A stretch of DNA of 64,000 nt, taken from assembly GCA_028278525.1 (NCBI GenBank), contig JANQEE010000045.1:169649-233648 (forward strand), in the 5' to 3' direction. Positions within the stretch are counted from its first letter, which is position 1; each line of letters begins with the position of its first letter. Positions 9,249 through 19,276 of this stretch are shown one piece after another. The notes below the pieces were generated by a model that saw only the letters and a program-made list of their open reading frames with translations, ran no database searches and had not been told where the DNA came from. The position numbers and the translations under genes are program-made. This stretch comes from Minwuiaceae bacterium (GTDB taxonomy: Bacteria; Pseudomonadota; Alphaproteobacteria; Minwuiales; Minwuiaceae).

Positions 9249-12200
9249 TCAGATCGCCTGCGCCTCGCCGCGATCCTGGACGGGATGGCCCAACCGGTTG
9301 AGCAAGGCCGCCGCGTCCTCCAGATCCGGGGTCTCGAAGCCTTCGGTGAACCAGTCGTAAACCGGCACAAGCAGGTCAAGCGCGCCTTGTTCGTCGCCGT
9401 CCCGGGATAGAAGCCGAGCCAAGCTGGTGGCGGCACGCAGTTCCAGCGCCTTGGCCTGTTGCGCGCCGGCGACGGCCAGGGCGCGCCGGAACTTTTCCTC
9501 CGCCGGCTGGCGATTGCCGGCGCCGCGCGCCAGCAGGATTTCGCCGTGCAGCCTGAGGATCTCGGCTTGCCAGGTGCGTTCGCCCGTATTCTCGACGATG
9601 TCGGCCGCGCCTTCGATCACCCTGAGCGCCTGTCCGGGTTGTTCGTTGTACAGATGGCCCATCGCCAGAAGCGCATGGTAATAGGGCCGCTCGCGATGTT
9701 TGCCGGCGGCACGCCAGGCCTTCATGGCATCCTCGATCTGCGCGACGCCGGCGGCCGCGTCCCCGACCGCGGCCTCCACCCAGCCCTGCACGATCATGCA
9801 TTCGGCGGCGAGGCGCGCCAGACCGGCCTCCGCACATAACTCGCTTGTTCGACGCGCATGCTGTTTCGCGAGGGTCGCCTCCCGCCGGTACTGATGCAGG
9901 CGGACGACATGCCATTCGGCGAGCGCCAGGCTTGGCGGATGGTCCAGGCGTTGCGCCAGATCGACCGTGCGATGCGCCATCTCCAAGCCCTGGTCCGGCC
10001 GCCCGAGCAGCCACAGGCAAAGCGCGCCCGTCGCGTGGCAGCAGACGCCTGGATCGTGGCCACCATAGGTGAAGGTCTGCACGTGGTCGCGCGCGGCATC
10101 GTAAAGTTCGATGCCGTCCCGGGCGTGCTCGAGCGCTTCGCCGACGTCGCCGAGATAAAGGCCGGTGGTCCAGACCGCGTGGTGCGCCTGAAGCAGGAAC
10201 TCCGTCCCCGACTGTTTCTCGGCGATCGCCATGACGTCGTCGGCAAGCTTCTTCGCCGACGAGGGTTTGGGGCGGAACTGCTCGTTCAGCCAGGCGCCCC
10301 AGGTCGCCGCGAAGCGGTCCGCGGTGCCGTCGAGCGCCTGGGCGAGCTTGCGCGCGCGCCGATAGCTGTTCTTGGCCGCGGCCGCGCCCCAGCCCCGGGT
10401 CAGCATCAGGTTCGGGCCGAGCGCCAGCAGGATGTCGAGTTCCAGCCGGTCCCGCTCCGCGGACGCGGGCAGATTGTCCAGAACGTCGAGCGCCTTTTCC
10501 AGATAGCCGATCGCCTGGGCGTGCGCCGAGCGCCGGACCGCCATGTCGGCGGCGCGGCCGAGGAAGTCCGCCGCCTCCGCCCACAAATCGCCCGCAAGGG
10601 CGTGGCGGGCCAGGCTCTCGCTCCAGTTGTCGAGCTGATCCGGGAACCGGGCCTGGATGGTGCGGAACAGCCGGGCATGCATGGACCGCCGATGGCTCAG
10701 CAGCAAACCCTGGTAGACGACTTCGTGGACCAGGGCGTGCTTGAAGCTGAATTCGATATCGGGCGGCAGGCGCGACTCATAGAGAATTTCGGCGGCGCGA
10801 AGTTCGGCCAGCGTCGCTTCGAACAGGCGATCGTCGAAGTCGGCGGCCTGCCGCAGCAGGGCCACCGGCACGTCCTTGCCAATCACCGCGGCGATCTGCA
10901 AAAGCCGCTTGGCGTCGGCGGTCAAACTGTCGACGCGCGCGGCGACGACCGCCTGTACGGTTGCCGGAACATCGAAATCGGCAGCCGGTTTGCGCAGGCG
11001 GTACTGTCCCGGCCGGCCTTTGAAGGTGCCGTTTTCCAGCAACGTGGCCACCGTCTCTTCCAGGAACAGCGGCGCGCCCTCGGTTCGTTCGGCAATCAAC
11101 CGGCGCAGGTCGGACGACGACGGATCTTCGCCCAGCAGGTTGGTCAGGAACCGCTCGATCGCATCCGGCTCCAGAGGGTCGGCGCGGATCAGCCGGAAGT
11201 AGCTTTTGCCGGCCCAGTCGTGCCGGTAGTCCGGCCGATAGGTGACCAGGAGAAAAATGCGGGCGCCCGCAAGAGCGTCGACCAGGCTGTTGAGAAACTC
11301 CTGACAGTCCTTGTCGATCCAGTGCAGATCCTCGACCACCACGATGAGCGGGCTGATCTGGCTCTGCCGGATGAATAGCGCCTTGAGCGCGTCCACGGTC
11401 ACGCGACGGCGTACCTGCGCATCGATCTTAAGCCAGGCTTCGTCCCGACTGGGCAGACCCAAAAGGGAGCCGAGCGCCGGCAGATGCTCCAGCAGCGTTT
11501 CGTCCAGGCCGGCGACCCGGTCGCGCAGTCTCTCGGCAAGATCGGGCGGCGTATCGAGTTGGCCGACACCGAGCCAATCCCTGAGCAGATACACTGCCGC
11601 GGGACTCGGCGCCTCCCGTTCATAGGCGGTCATCGTCGTGCCGATGACGGTGCAGTCCCGCGCCCGATCCGACTGCAGGCATTCGTGCACCAGACGGGAT
11701 TTGCCCATGCCGGCGTCGCCGACGACCGCGACCACTTCGCCGCGGCCGGCGGCGGCCCGCTCCAACGCCCGATCCATCGTCGCCAGCTCGGCGTCGCGGC
11801 CGACCAGCGCCGTGAGCCCGCGCGCCGCCCGCACCTGCCAGCGGGTTCGCGAGTCGGCGCGGCCGGTCAGTTCGAACAGCTCGCCGTCGCCGAGCGGCCG
11901 AACGGTGACGAACCCCTGCACCCGCCGAGAGGTTTCCGCGGTCATGGCGATCATGCCGGGATCGACCCGGCGTTCGGCGCGATGAGCCACATGCATCACC
12001 GGGCCGGCCGCGTCGTAACGCCTGGAATATTCGTCGCCGACGGACTGCACTACGACTTCGCCGGAATGCAGCCCGACGCGTATTGCCAATCCGCCGCCAG
12101 CCAGGGCTTTGACCGCCGCCTGCATCGCCAGCGCGGCAAAACAGCCGCGCAGCGCATGGTCTTCATAGGCAAAAGGCGCGCCGAACAGCGCAACGATACG

Positions 12201-14009
12201 GTCCCCATGCGTGCCGCTGACCGTGCCGTCGTAGCGGTGCACGGCGTCGATCATCGCGCGCAGCGCGGGCGAAAGCCGGTCCAACGCCGCTTCCGGGTCG
12301 AGCCCTTCGATCAGCGAGGTCGAGCCTTCGATATCGGCAAAAAGGACGGTGACGTTCTTTCGCTCCGCATCTGCCAAGTCCGGGGCAGACGACGGGCTGT
12401 CGGCGTCCGCCGGATCGGTCTCCCCCGGCAACAATCCGACCTTGCGCAGACCGTCGAAGAGGTGGCGGTTGGCGGCCGCGTCGCGGTACAGCGCCCATTT
12501 GGCCCGCATCGCGGTGAAGCCCGGCTGGGCGCGTTCGCAGGCCGCGGCGGCGGCGCGCGCCGCTTCGTCGTCTCCGAGATGGCCGCAGCAGATGGCCATG
12601 AGGTGATTGGCATAGGGGTTGGCCGGGGTGCGGCCGATCACCCGGCGCAGCAGGTCCCGGGCTTCGCCGTAGCGCCGCGCATTGATGTAAGCGCGCGCCA
12701 GGCCGCAATGATAGAAATGACCGCGCGGGTTGTTCGGATCGAGCCGAACCGCGCTTTCCAACAACGGCAGGCCTTGAGCGGATTCGCCGACGATATCGAG
12801 CTGATTGCCGAGCGAAAAGCTGGCGTGCGGATTACTGGGGCAGCAGGTGATCGCCTTACGGAACTCGGCGATGGCGAGATCCGGCTGATTGGCCCAGACG
12901 TAACAGCTACCCAGACTGACATGCGCGTAAGACGACGCATGATCCAGCATGACGGCACGGCGCGCGGCCCTGAAGCCGTCGCCAAGCGTTTCCTCCCGAT
13001 CCTCGCTGTTTTCATAGAGCAGATCGCGAAGTTGCGTCATTGCCAGCCCGGCATAGGCTTCGCTGTAATCGGGATCCAGGGCGATCGCGTTCATGAACGA
13101 TAGGCGCGCCTCGCCGCTGCCGGCCACGGTCGCCCGGCTCAACTGCACGACGCCATGGAGGTAGTGGTCCCAGGCACTGAACTCGTCCGCATCCTTGGCC
13201 GCCGACAGCCGGGAATCCGTCTGCTCCAGTTCCGGCACCACGGCCGCGGCAATCCGGCTGACGATGTCGTCCGGCGTTTCAAGCGGATCGCCGGCCCGCC
13301 AACCGAAGCGTTCGGACCAGAGGCGATGGCCGCTCTTTCCATCGACGAGCCGGATGTTGAGGCGCCGGTCGTCGCCGTCCTTGCGCAACCCGCCGGTGAC
13401 CATGTAGCGCGCGCCGAGATGCGCCGCTATCAGCCGAACGTCCGTCGCACCGTCTTCGAAGGCGTCGCCGGCGATTACCGGGAACGACCGCCAGATCGAC
13501 AGCGCGGCGACGACCTTCTCCGTCAACGCTTCGGCCAAGTCGGCGTCCGGCGCATCCGCTTCGGCGACCCCGAAGGGGAGCACCGCCAAAATCGGTCGGC
13601 CCCGACCATCCCGGACTGGCCCGTCCGGCAGCGGCGGACCCGGCTCTTCAGGCTGTCCCGGCGCGCCGCCGTCCAGCCGTTCCTCGACCGCGGCGACGAA
13701 CCGGTAGCCATGCCCGTGTTTGGTCTGGATCACGGTCTGCGACCGTCCGCTGTCGCCGACGGCCTGCCGCAAAGCCCTAACGCAGGTGTTCAATGCGGCA
13801 TCGCCGACATGCACGCCCGGCCAAACCCGGTCGAACAGTTCCTCCTTCGGAACGACGCGGTCGCGGTGGGCGATGAGGTAGGCGAGCAGGCCATAGACCT
13901 TGGGCCGAAGCGGCACGACGCCGTCGGCGGTCAACAGCTCGCGCTGCTTCACGTCGAGGATAAATCGATCGAACGCGTACGCTACGACAACCCCTTGTCG
14001 CCCAACCAT
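9249..14009 (-). CDS. Giant regulator: winged helix, TPR, nucleotidyl cyclase, AAA/NTPase, helical repeats
   Basis: A protein of about 1586 aa with no signal peptide or membrane segment. Order of domains: OmpR/CadC-type winged helix (about 10-108); a FlgO/TolB-like segment with AVLPFG (about 140-240); tetratricopeptide-like helices (about 245-510); a class III cyclase domain (about 550-715) retaining both metal Asp residues in FADIEGS and GDRIVALFG; an NTPase with Walker A GDAGMGKS (about 760) and Walker B LIVVVEDLHW; then about 500 residues of helical repeats. The start is uncertain: ATG at 14009 or 14021. The combination suggests a DNA-binding regulator that senses a ligand through its NTPase/TPR part and may make a cyclic nucleotide. 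It lies 94 bases downstream of its paralogue in the same direction. Confidence 0.85.
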   Translation of the reverse strand: MVGRQGVVVAYAFDRFILDVKQRELLTADGVVPLRPKVYGLLAYLIAHRDRVVPKEELFDRVWPGVHVGDAALNTCVRALRQAVGDSGRSQTVIQTKHGHGYRFVAAVEERLDGGAPGQPEEPGPPLPDGPVRDGRGRPILAVLPFGVAEADAPDADLAEALTEKVVAALSIWRSFPVIAGDAFEDGATDVRLIAAHLGARYMVTGGLRKDGDDRRLNIRLVDGKSGHRLWSERFGWRAGDPLETPDDIVSRIAAAVVPELEQTDSRLSAAKDADEFSAWDHYLHGVVQLSRATVAGSGEARLSFMNAIALDPDYSEAYAGLAMTQLRDLLYENSEDREETLGDGFRAARRAVMLDHASSYAHVSLGSCYVWANQPDLAIAEFRKAITCCPSNPHASFSLGNQLDIVGESAQGLPLLESAVRLDPNNPRGHFYHCGLARAYINARRYGEARDLLRRVIGRTPANPYANHLMAICCGHLGDDEAARAAAAACERAQPGFTAMRAKWALYRDAAANRHLFDGLRKVGLLPGETDPADADSPSSAPDLADAERKNVTVLFADIEGSTSLIEGLDPEAALDRLSPALRAMIDAVHRYDGTVSGTHGDRIVALFGAPFAYEDHALRGCFAALAMQAAVKALAGGGLAIRVGLHSGEVVVQSVGDEYSRRYDAAGPVMHVAHRAERRVDPGMIAMTAETSRRVQGFVTVRPLGDGELFELTGRADSRTRWQVRAARGLTALVGRDAELATMDRALERAAAGRGEVVAVVGDAGMGKSRLVHECLQSDRARDCTVIGTTMTAYEREAPSPAAVYLLRDWLGVGQLDTPPDLAERLRDRVAGLDETLLEHLPALGSLLGLPSRDEAWLKIDAQVRRRVTVDALKALFIRQSQISPLIVVVEDLHWIDKDCQEFLNSLVDALAGARIFLLVTYRPDYRHDWAGKSYFRLIRADPLEPDAIERFLTNLLGEDPSSSDLRRLIAERTEGAPLFLEETVATLLENGTFKGRPGQYRLRKPAADFDVPATVQAVVAARVDSLTADAKRLLQIAAVIGKDVPVALLRQAADFDDRLFEATLAELRAAEILYESRLPPDIEFSFKHALVHEVVYQGLLLSHRRSMHARLFRTIQARFPDQLDNWSESLARHALAGDLWAEAADFLGRAADMAVRRSAHAQAIGYLEKALDVLDNLPASAERDRLELDILLALGPNLMLTRGWGAAAAKNSYRRARKLAQALDGTADRFAATWGAWLNEQFRPKPSSAKKLADDVMAIAEKQSGTEFLLQAHHAVWTTGLYLGDVGEALEHARDGIELYDAARDHVQTFTYGGHDPGVCCHATGALCLWLLGRPDQGLEMAHRTVDLAQRLDHPPSLALAEWHVVRLHQYRREATLAKQHARRTSELCAEAGLARLAAECMIVQGWVEAAVGDAAAGVAQIEDAMKAWRAAGKHRERPYYHALLAMGHLYNEQPGQALRVIEGAADIVENTGERTWQAEILRLHGEILLARGAGNRQPAEEKFRRALAVAGAQQAKALELRAATSLARLLSRDGDEQGALDLLVPVYDWFTEGFETPDLEDAAALLNRLGHPVQDRGEAQAI

Positions 14010-14103
14010 GCCACCCACCATCGATTTAGGCGGGTTACAAAGTAACACGAATCGGGTGGGTGTCGCCCCGGGCGACAGTAACGTTGTCGTCGGCCTTGGC
14101 GGC

Positions 14104-16584
14104 CTATGACTCGTCGAGTTCCCGGGCCCAGCGGGCGTTTGTATCTTTATGACGCCGGAGAAGGGCGCCGTTCCGGTCGAGATCGATCTGATAGGACGGC
14201 GTCATCTCGTCGACGATGGAGATCCGCTGGCGCACCCGGTCGGGCGTCCGTTCCAACCCGTCGAGGAGCTGCAAGGCCCGCTCGAAGTGCGGAACCGCCT
14301 CGAAGTGGGCGCGCGACTTGGCCGCGGCCAACCCGGCCAAGCGCCAGTGCAGTATGCCCATTTCGGCATCGCCCGCTTCGGCTAGGTGGTGGGCCATGAG
14401 TTCGGGATGCTCGTCGACCAGGGAGCGAAAGTGGATCTGCATGGCGTCGGCAATGCGCCGATGGATGGCGCGGCGCGCCCGGCGCACCAGGCCCGAATAG
14501 GCGACATACTGGGCAAGCGCCTGCCTGAACACCAACACACGGTTCGGCGACGCGCTTCGTTCGTACAGGAATTCCGCCGCCTGCAAACGCTCCAGACAGG
14601 CTTCGCGCTCCGTATCTTCCAGATCGTCGATATGGCTCAGCAAATCGACCGGCACCTCCGTGCCGATGACCGCCGCAATCCGCAACAAAGCCTTGTCCGC
14701 CGGGGCGAGCCGGTCGATCCGGTCGGCCAGGACGTCCTTCACGCTGGACGGCAGGTCCGACCGATCCTCCAGCCACGACCAGGCAAGTTCCTCCAGAAAG
14801 AACAGATTGCCCTGCCCTTCCGCGACGATTTTGTCGAGCGCTTGCTCGGGCAGCGTTTCGGCGGCCGGCAGGGATTGAACAAGCGCCGTGCTGAGATGCG
14901 ACGGCAGCGCATCCAGCGCGATCTGCGTCGCCGCCGAACTGTCCAGCCACGGCGCGCGGTAGCCGGCCCGATAGGTCGTGACCAGCAGGAGCTTCATGCC
15001 GGCAAGCCGCGACACCAGTTCCGACAACCATTCTTCCGAGGTCGGGTCGACCCAATGCAGATCCTCGATCACGACAAGGGTCGGCCGCTGGTCCGCAATG
15101 CCGCGGAAAATGCGATGCAGGAGAGCGAAGGTCTGCGTCCGGCTGTCCACCGCGCTGAGACCGTCGAGCAGACCGGGCCCGACCGGCAGGTCCATCAACC
15201 GGTTCAGCAAAGGGAGGGCGTTCGGCGGATCGATGCCGAGAGTCTCCAGTAGAGCCTGGCTTTGCGCGACAGGTTCGTCCGAGCCCGCCTCGTCCTGACG
15301 CGTGCAGAAGCCCTGCAACAGGCGCTTGATCGGCATGTAGGGACTGACCGAGGCGTATGACAGGCAATTGGCCTGGAGCAGGTTCGTCGTCGCCTGGTCG
15401 ACGCTCTGCATGAATTCCCGCACAAGACGCGACTTGCCGATGCCCGGCTCGCCGGCGATACCCACCACCGCACCGCCGCCTTCCTTCAGGCGGTCGAACC
15501 GCTCTTTCAGGAAGCCCAATTCGCGGTCGCGGCCGACGAAACGGGTCAGTCCCCGGCCGCGCCGGGGCACGCCGGCATGTCGGGCGGTAAGCGCATGCAC
15601 GAGATGGACGGACGGCGCGTTCGCGCCGTCCGGCGACTCGACGGGGAAGGCTTCCGCCCTGATCTCCGAGCGGACGATCTCGAACGTAGTATCGCTGGCC
15701 AGCACGCCGCCGGCCGGCGCGACCTGCTGCAGCGTGCCCGCCGTCTCGGTGGTCAGGCCGAAGGCGGTGTAGATCTGCCCGCTGTCACCGGGCAGGGCGC
15801 AGGCGACCACCGGTCCGGTGTGAATCCCGATACCGGCGCACAGTCCGTTCGGGTTCTCGCCACGGTTGCCGCGAAGCTCCTCTTGCAGCTCAAGGGCCGC
15901 GGAAACGGCCCGGCGGGCATGGTCCTCATACGCCTGCGGCGCGCCGAACAGGGCGACGACGCCGTCGCTCAGCCACTGGCTGACGGCGCCGCCGTATCGG
16001 GCGATCGCCCGCTGCGCCGTGACAAGGAAGTCCTCCATCGCCTCGTCGGCCGCTTCGACGTCGGACCCGGCCGCCAGCTTCGACGCGTTGGTCACCGTGC
16101 AATGCAATACGGTCACGTGTTTGTGTTCCTTACCGGTGGAAAACCGAGCCATCGCCGCCGGTGCGGGCGGCACGATGTCCGAAGCGGCCGCCCGTTCGGC
16201 GGAACCGACCGGCGCCGCATCATGCGCCACCGGGCGCCGCTTCGGCCGGGCCGATTCCCGTTCGCGGTCGTCTCCCCGCTCCTCCACCGCGGCGACGAAA
16301 CGGTAGCCGTGCCCGTGTTTGGTCTGGATCACGCGCTGGGACCGGCCGCTGTCACCGACCGCCTGCCTGAGCGACCTGACGCAGGTGTTCAGGGTCGCGT
16401 CGCCGACATGCACGTCCGGCCAAAGGTTTTCGAACAATTCCCGCTTCGGAACGACGCGGTCGCGGTGGGCGATCAGATAGGCGAGCAGGCCGAAGACCTT
16501 TGGCCTGAGCGGGACGACGCCTTCCACGGTCATCAGTTCGCGCCGTTTCATGTCCAGCACAAATCGGTCGAATGTGTAATGCAT
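14104..16584 (-). CDS. Paralogous regulator: winged helix, degenerate cyclase, AAA/NTPase
   Basis: An 826-aa cytoplasmic protein. The winged helix (residues 3-100) differs from that of the downstream 1586-aa protein at only about 16 of 100 positions, whereas the remaining domains are much more diverged. The cyclase-like domain (about 155-330) reads LHCTVTNAS where the paralogue has LFADIEGST, so the first metal-binding Asp is gone, and cyclase activity is unlikely. The NTPase follows with Walker A GEPGIGKS (about 373) and Walker B LVVIEDLHW. The protein ends soon after the NTPase and lacks both the FlgO/TPR insert and most of the long C-terminal helical array. AAGGG lies six bases before the ATG. 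It is divergent from the methyltransferase at 16750 and probably co-transcribed with the downstream giant. Confidence 0.85.
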   Translation of the reverse strand: MHYTFDRFVLDMKRRELMTVEGVVPLRPKVFGLLAYLIAHRDRVVPKRELFENLWPDVHVGDATLNTCVRSLRQAVGDSGRSQRVIQTKHGHGYRFVAAVEERGDDRERESARPKRRPVAHDAAPVGSAERAAASDIVPPAPAAMARFSTGKEHKHVTVLHCTVTNASKLAAGSDVEAADEAMEDFLVTAQRAIARYGGAVSQWLSDGVVALFGAPQAYEDHARRAVSAALELQEELRGNRGENPNGLCAGIGIHTGPVVACALPGDSGQIYTAFGLTTETAGTLQQVAPAGGVLASDTTFEIVRSEIRAEAFPVESPDGANAPSVHLVHALTARHAGVPRRGRGLTRFVGRDRELGFLKERFDRLKEGGGAVVGIAGEPGIGKSRLVREFMQSVDQATTNLLQANCLSYASVSPYMPIKRLLQGFCTRQDEAGSDEPVAQSQALLETLGIDPPNALPLLNRLMDLPVGPGLLDGLSAVDSRTQTFALLHRIFRGIADQRPTLVVIEDLHWVDPTSEEWLSELVSRLAGMKLLLVTTYRAGYRAPWLDSSAATQIALDALPSHLSTALVQSLPAAETLPEQALDKIVAEGQGNLFFLEELAWSWLEDRSDLPSSVKDVLADRIDRLAPADKALLRIAAVIGTEVPVDLLSHIDDLEDTEREACLERLQAAEFLYERSASPNRVLVFRQALAQYVAYSGLVRRARRAIHRRIADAMQIHFRSLVDEHPELMAHHLAEAGDAEMGILHWRLAGLAAAKSRAHFEAVPHFERALQLLDGLERTPDRVRQRISIVDEMTPSYQIDLDRNGALLRRHKDTNARWARELDES

Positions 16585-16749
16585 GGAGGCCCTTTATCGC
16601 CAAGCCATGGCGTTCGCCAGCCGTTTTATGCGGTGTCAGAAAATTATCAGGAAAAAGACAGGAGTCGCTCAAGCGTGGGCGTTTCCGCTGCCTTAGACAA
16701 CCGCTCCAGCAACAGCGCCGGATGGCGGTGGAACAACGGAAGCGAGACA

Positions 16750-17574
16750 ATGACCTATCAAAGCGCACACCTGGCCAAGGCAGCCGCAACCTATAACGCC
16801 GCCGCCGACCATTTCGACCATGCCCCGCTGTCGTTCTGGGACCGCTATGGACGGCGGACCGTCGAGCGGCTGAACCTGGCGCCCGGCGCCGCGGTGCTGG
16901 ACGTCGGCTGCGGCAGCGGCGCGTCGGCCCTGCCGGCCGCCGAGCAGGTCGGCCCGACGGGCAGCGTGACCGGGGTGGACGTGGCCGGCGGGCTGCTGGC
17001 GGCGGCGCGGACCAAGGCCGCCAACCGCGGCCTGAGCAACGTCGAGTTCCGCGAAGCCGATATGGGCGACCTGGACTATCCGGACGCGCAATTCGATGCC
17101 GTGGTCTGCGTCTTCGCGATCTTTTTCGTGCCCGACATGGAGCGCCAGATCGCCGAACTCTGGCGCATGGTCCGGCCCGGCGGGCAGTTGGCGGTCACCA
17201 CCTGGGGCCCGCGCATGCTGGAGCCGGGATCGGAAGCCTTTTGGTCGGCGGTCGCGACCGAGCGCCCCGACTTGCGCGCCACGTTTAATCCGTGGGACCG
17301 CATAAGCGAACCCGCCCAAGTCAAACAGCTTTTTGAAGACGCCGGCATTACACAAGCCTCCGCCGTCCCGGAAACCGGCTGCCAGAAACTCGCCATGCCG
17401 GAAGATTGGTGGACCATCGTTTTGGGCGCCGGCTTTCGCTGGACGGTCGATCAGTTGAACCGCGACGCCGCCGAGCGGGTGCGGGCAGCAAATATCGCAC
17501 GCCTGCGCCGGGACGGCGTAAGCGCGGTCGAAACCAACGTTATCTACGCGGCAGCAACCAAACCGAAAGACTGA
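16750..17574 (+). CDS. Class I SAM-dependent methyltransferase
   Basis: A 274-aa UbiE/COQ5-like methyltransferase of unknown substrate. The SAM-binding motif I is VLDVGCGSGASAL (about 49-61), followed by the acidic loop GVDVAGG, motif II around FDAVVCVFAIFFV, and motif III RPGGQLAVTTWG. The C-terminal lid is about 100 residues and contains a conserved Trp pair. The start is chosen because GGAAGCGAG lies just before the ATG and upstream sequence encodes nothing conserved. Neighbours downstream are a peroxiredoxin and sulfur-handling enzymes, but the spacing (48 bases to the next gene) gives only weak evidence of a shared pathway. Confidence 0.85.
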   Translation: MTYQSAHLAKAAATYNAAADHFDHAPLSFWDRYGRRTVERLNLAPGAAVLDVGCGSGASALPAAEQVGPTGSVTGVDVAGGLLAAARTKAANRGLSNVEFREADMGDLDYPDAQFDAVVCVFAIFFVPDMERQIAELWRMVRPGGQLAVTTWGPRMLEPGSEAFWSAVATERPDLRATFNPWDRISEPAQVKQLFEDAGITQASAVPETGCQKLAMPEDWWTIVLGAGFRWTVDQLNRDAAERVRAANIARLRRDGVSAVETNVIYAAATKPKD

Positions 17575-17622
17575 CGCCGCCAGTCGCCCCACAGAAACCG
17601 AGACGAAGCGAAGGAGAGAAAG

Positions 17623-18282
17623 ATGAGTTTGCGTATTGGCGATATCGCGCCGGATTTCGAGGCGGAGACCACCGAAGGCAAGATCAAATTCCACGACTGG
17701 ATCGGCGACCAATGGGCCATCCTGTTTTCGCACCCGAAGGACTTTACGCCGGTCTGCACCACCGAGCTTGGCGCGGTGGCCCGGCAGAAGCCGGAGTTCG
17801 AGGCGCGCAACGTGAAGGTGATCGGGCTGAGCGTCGATTCCGTGGAGGACCACAACCGCTGGGCCAAGGACATCGCGGAAACCCAGGGCATCGCCCCGAA
17901 CTTCCCGATGATCGGCGACCCGGAACTGACGGTGGCCAAGCTCTACGACATGCTGCCGACGGTTGCCAACGGCGGCGCGGCGACGCGCACGGCCGCGGAC
18001 AACGCGACCGTGCGTAACGTGTTCGTCATCGGACCGGACAAGCTGATCAAGCTGACGATCGCCTATCCGATGAGCACCGGCCGCAACTTCGACGAGGTGC
18101 TGCGGGTGATCGACTCGCTGCAACTGACCGCGCAGCACAGCGTGGCCACGCCGGTGAACTGGCAACAGGGCGAGGACGTGATCATCGTGCCGGCGGTATC
18201 CGACGAAAAGGCCCGGGAGAAGTTCCCGAACGGCTGGGTCGCGCCGAAACCGTACCTGCGGATCGTGCCGCAGCCGAAGTGA
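17623..18282 (+). CDS. 1-Cys peroxiredoxin (Prx6 type)
   Basis: A 219-aa cytosolic peroxidase reducing hydrogen peroxide and organic hydroperoxides. The peroxidatic Cys45 lies in DFTPVCTTE, and no second cysteine occurs in the protein, so it is a 1-Cys enzyme. The C-terminal dimerisation domain typical of Prx6 is complete (GEDVIIVPAVSDE, then a Tyr/Arg-containing end). The ribosome site GAAGGAGAG lies eight bases before the ATG. The next gene, a rhodanese, starts 44 bases downstream; together with the persulfide dioxygenase at 19402 this forms a thiol/sulfane-sulfur stress neighbourhood. Confidence 0.95.
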   Translation: MSLRIGDIAPDFEAETTEGKIKFHDWIGDQWAILFSHPKDFTPVCTTELGAVARQKPEFEARNVKVIGLSVDSVEDHNRWAKDIAETQGIAPNFPMIGDPELTVAKLYDMLPTVANGGAATRTAADNATVRNVFVIGPDKLIKLTIAYPMSTGRNFDEVLRVIDSLQLTAQHSVATPVNWQQGEDVIIVPAVSDEKAREKFPNGWVAPKPYLRIVPQPK

Positions 18283-18326
18283 CCGATACGGTCGAAACAA
18301 CCCAACACATCGAAGGGGGTAGAATC

Positions 18327-19226
18327 ATGAATGCAAAACCTATGGCGACCAGGCACTGGCTTGCCAACCTTATCATCTCGGTCGTGCTTACGGCCGTCGC
18401 CGCCGGCTGCGCCCACGCGGCCGGCGGTGGATACGCCAACCCGACGCTGTTGACGTCGACCGAACGGCTGGAAGGGTTGCTGATGCAACCGGGAATCCGC
18501 GTGGTCGACGTGCGGCCCAAGGCGGCCTACGACCAGGGCCACGTGCCGGGCGCGGTGCATTTGGGCGCCGACGACATCGTCGATACGAACAGCCACGTGG
18601 AAGGCGACCTGCTGCCGCACGCCGACATCGTCGCGATGCTGGAGAAACGCGGCATCGGGCGCGACACCCATGTGGTGTTCTACGACGACAAGGGTGGGTT
18701 CCACGCGTCGCGCCTGTTCTGGATGTTGGAATATTTCGGTCACCGCAAGGTCAGCCTGCTGGACGGCGGTTTTCCGAAATGGCAGCGCGAAGGCCGGGAA
18801 GTCAGCACCAAAACGCCGACGATCGCCCGCGCCGACTTCGCACTGACGCCGACGCCACGTAAGGCGGCGACCGCCGACTGGCTGCTGGACCGGCGAAAGG
18901 ACGGCAACACCGTGGTGATCGACGTGCGGCCGGGCAAGGCCTACAAGGCCGGCCACATCCCCTGGGCGCGCAACATCCCGTGGAAGCAGAACCTGAACGA
19001 CGACGGCACGCTGAAGTCGGCCGGCGACCTGCGCGCGCATTTCCACGCGCACGGCGTGACCCCGGACAAGACCATCGCCGTGCACTGCCAGGTCGGCAAG
19101 GCCGCCGCGCATTCCTACTTCACCCTCAGGCTGCTGGGCTATCCGATGGTTCGGAGCTACGACAGGTCATGGGCCGAGTGGGGCACGGCCGACGACCTGC
19201 CGAAGTCTACCGACACCAAGACCTAG
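18327..19226 (+). CDS. Two-domain sulfurtransferase (rhodanese), exported
   Basis: A 299-aa thiosulfate or mercaptopyruvate sulfurtransferase. The ATG at 18327 follows GAAGGGGG. It begins with a hydrophobic export signal ending in AVAAGC, which may be a lipobox, so the protein is predicted to be periplasmic or membrane-anchored. The first rhodanese domain (about 45-150) is non-catalytic. The second has the active loop Cys254-Gln-Val-Gly-Lys-Ala and the substrate-binding Asp/Arg context VIDVRPGKAYKAGHIP. Paired with the ETHE1-type dioxygenase downstream, it could process thiosulfate and persulfides; this is inference from proximity. Two palindromic repeats separate it from that gene. Confidence 0.9.
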   Translation: MNAKPMATRHWLANLIISVVLTAVAAGCAHAAGGGYANPTLLTSTERLEGLLMQPGIRVVDVRPKAAYDQGHVPGAVHLGADDIVDTNSHVEGDLLPHADIVAMLEKRGIGRDTHVVFYDDKGGFHASRLFWMLEYFGHRKVSLLDGGFPKWQREGREVSTKTPTIARADFALTPTPRKAATADWLLDRRKDGNTVVIDVRPGKAYKAGHIPWARNIPWKQNLNDDGTLKSAGDLRAHFHAHGVTPDKTIAVHCQVGKAAAHSYFTLRLLGYPMVRSYDRSWAEWGTADDLPKSTDTKT

Positions 19227-19276
19227 TCCGGCCGGCGGGGCGCCTGCGTAGCCTTCGGCGCCCCGTCGACAACCGC

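Noticed and set aside
11484..13103. Long open frame on the plus strand within the giant regulator
   Set aside because: The minus-strand frame encodes clear cyclase and NTPase motifs. The plus frame has no recognised domain.
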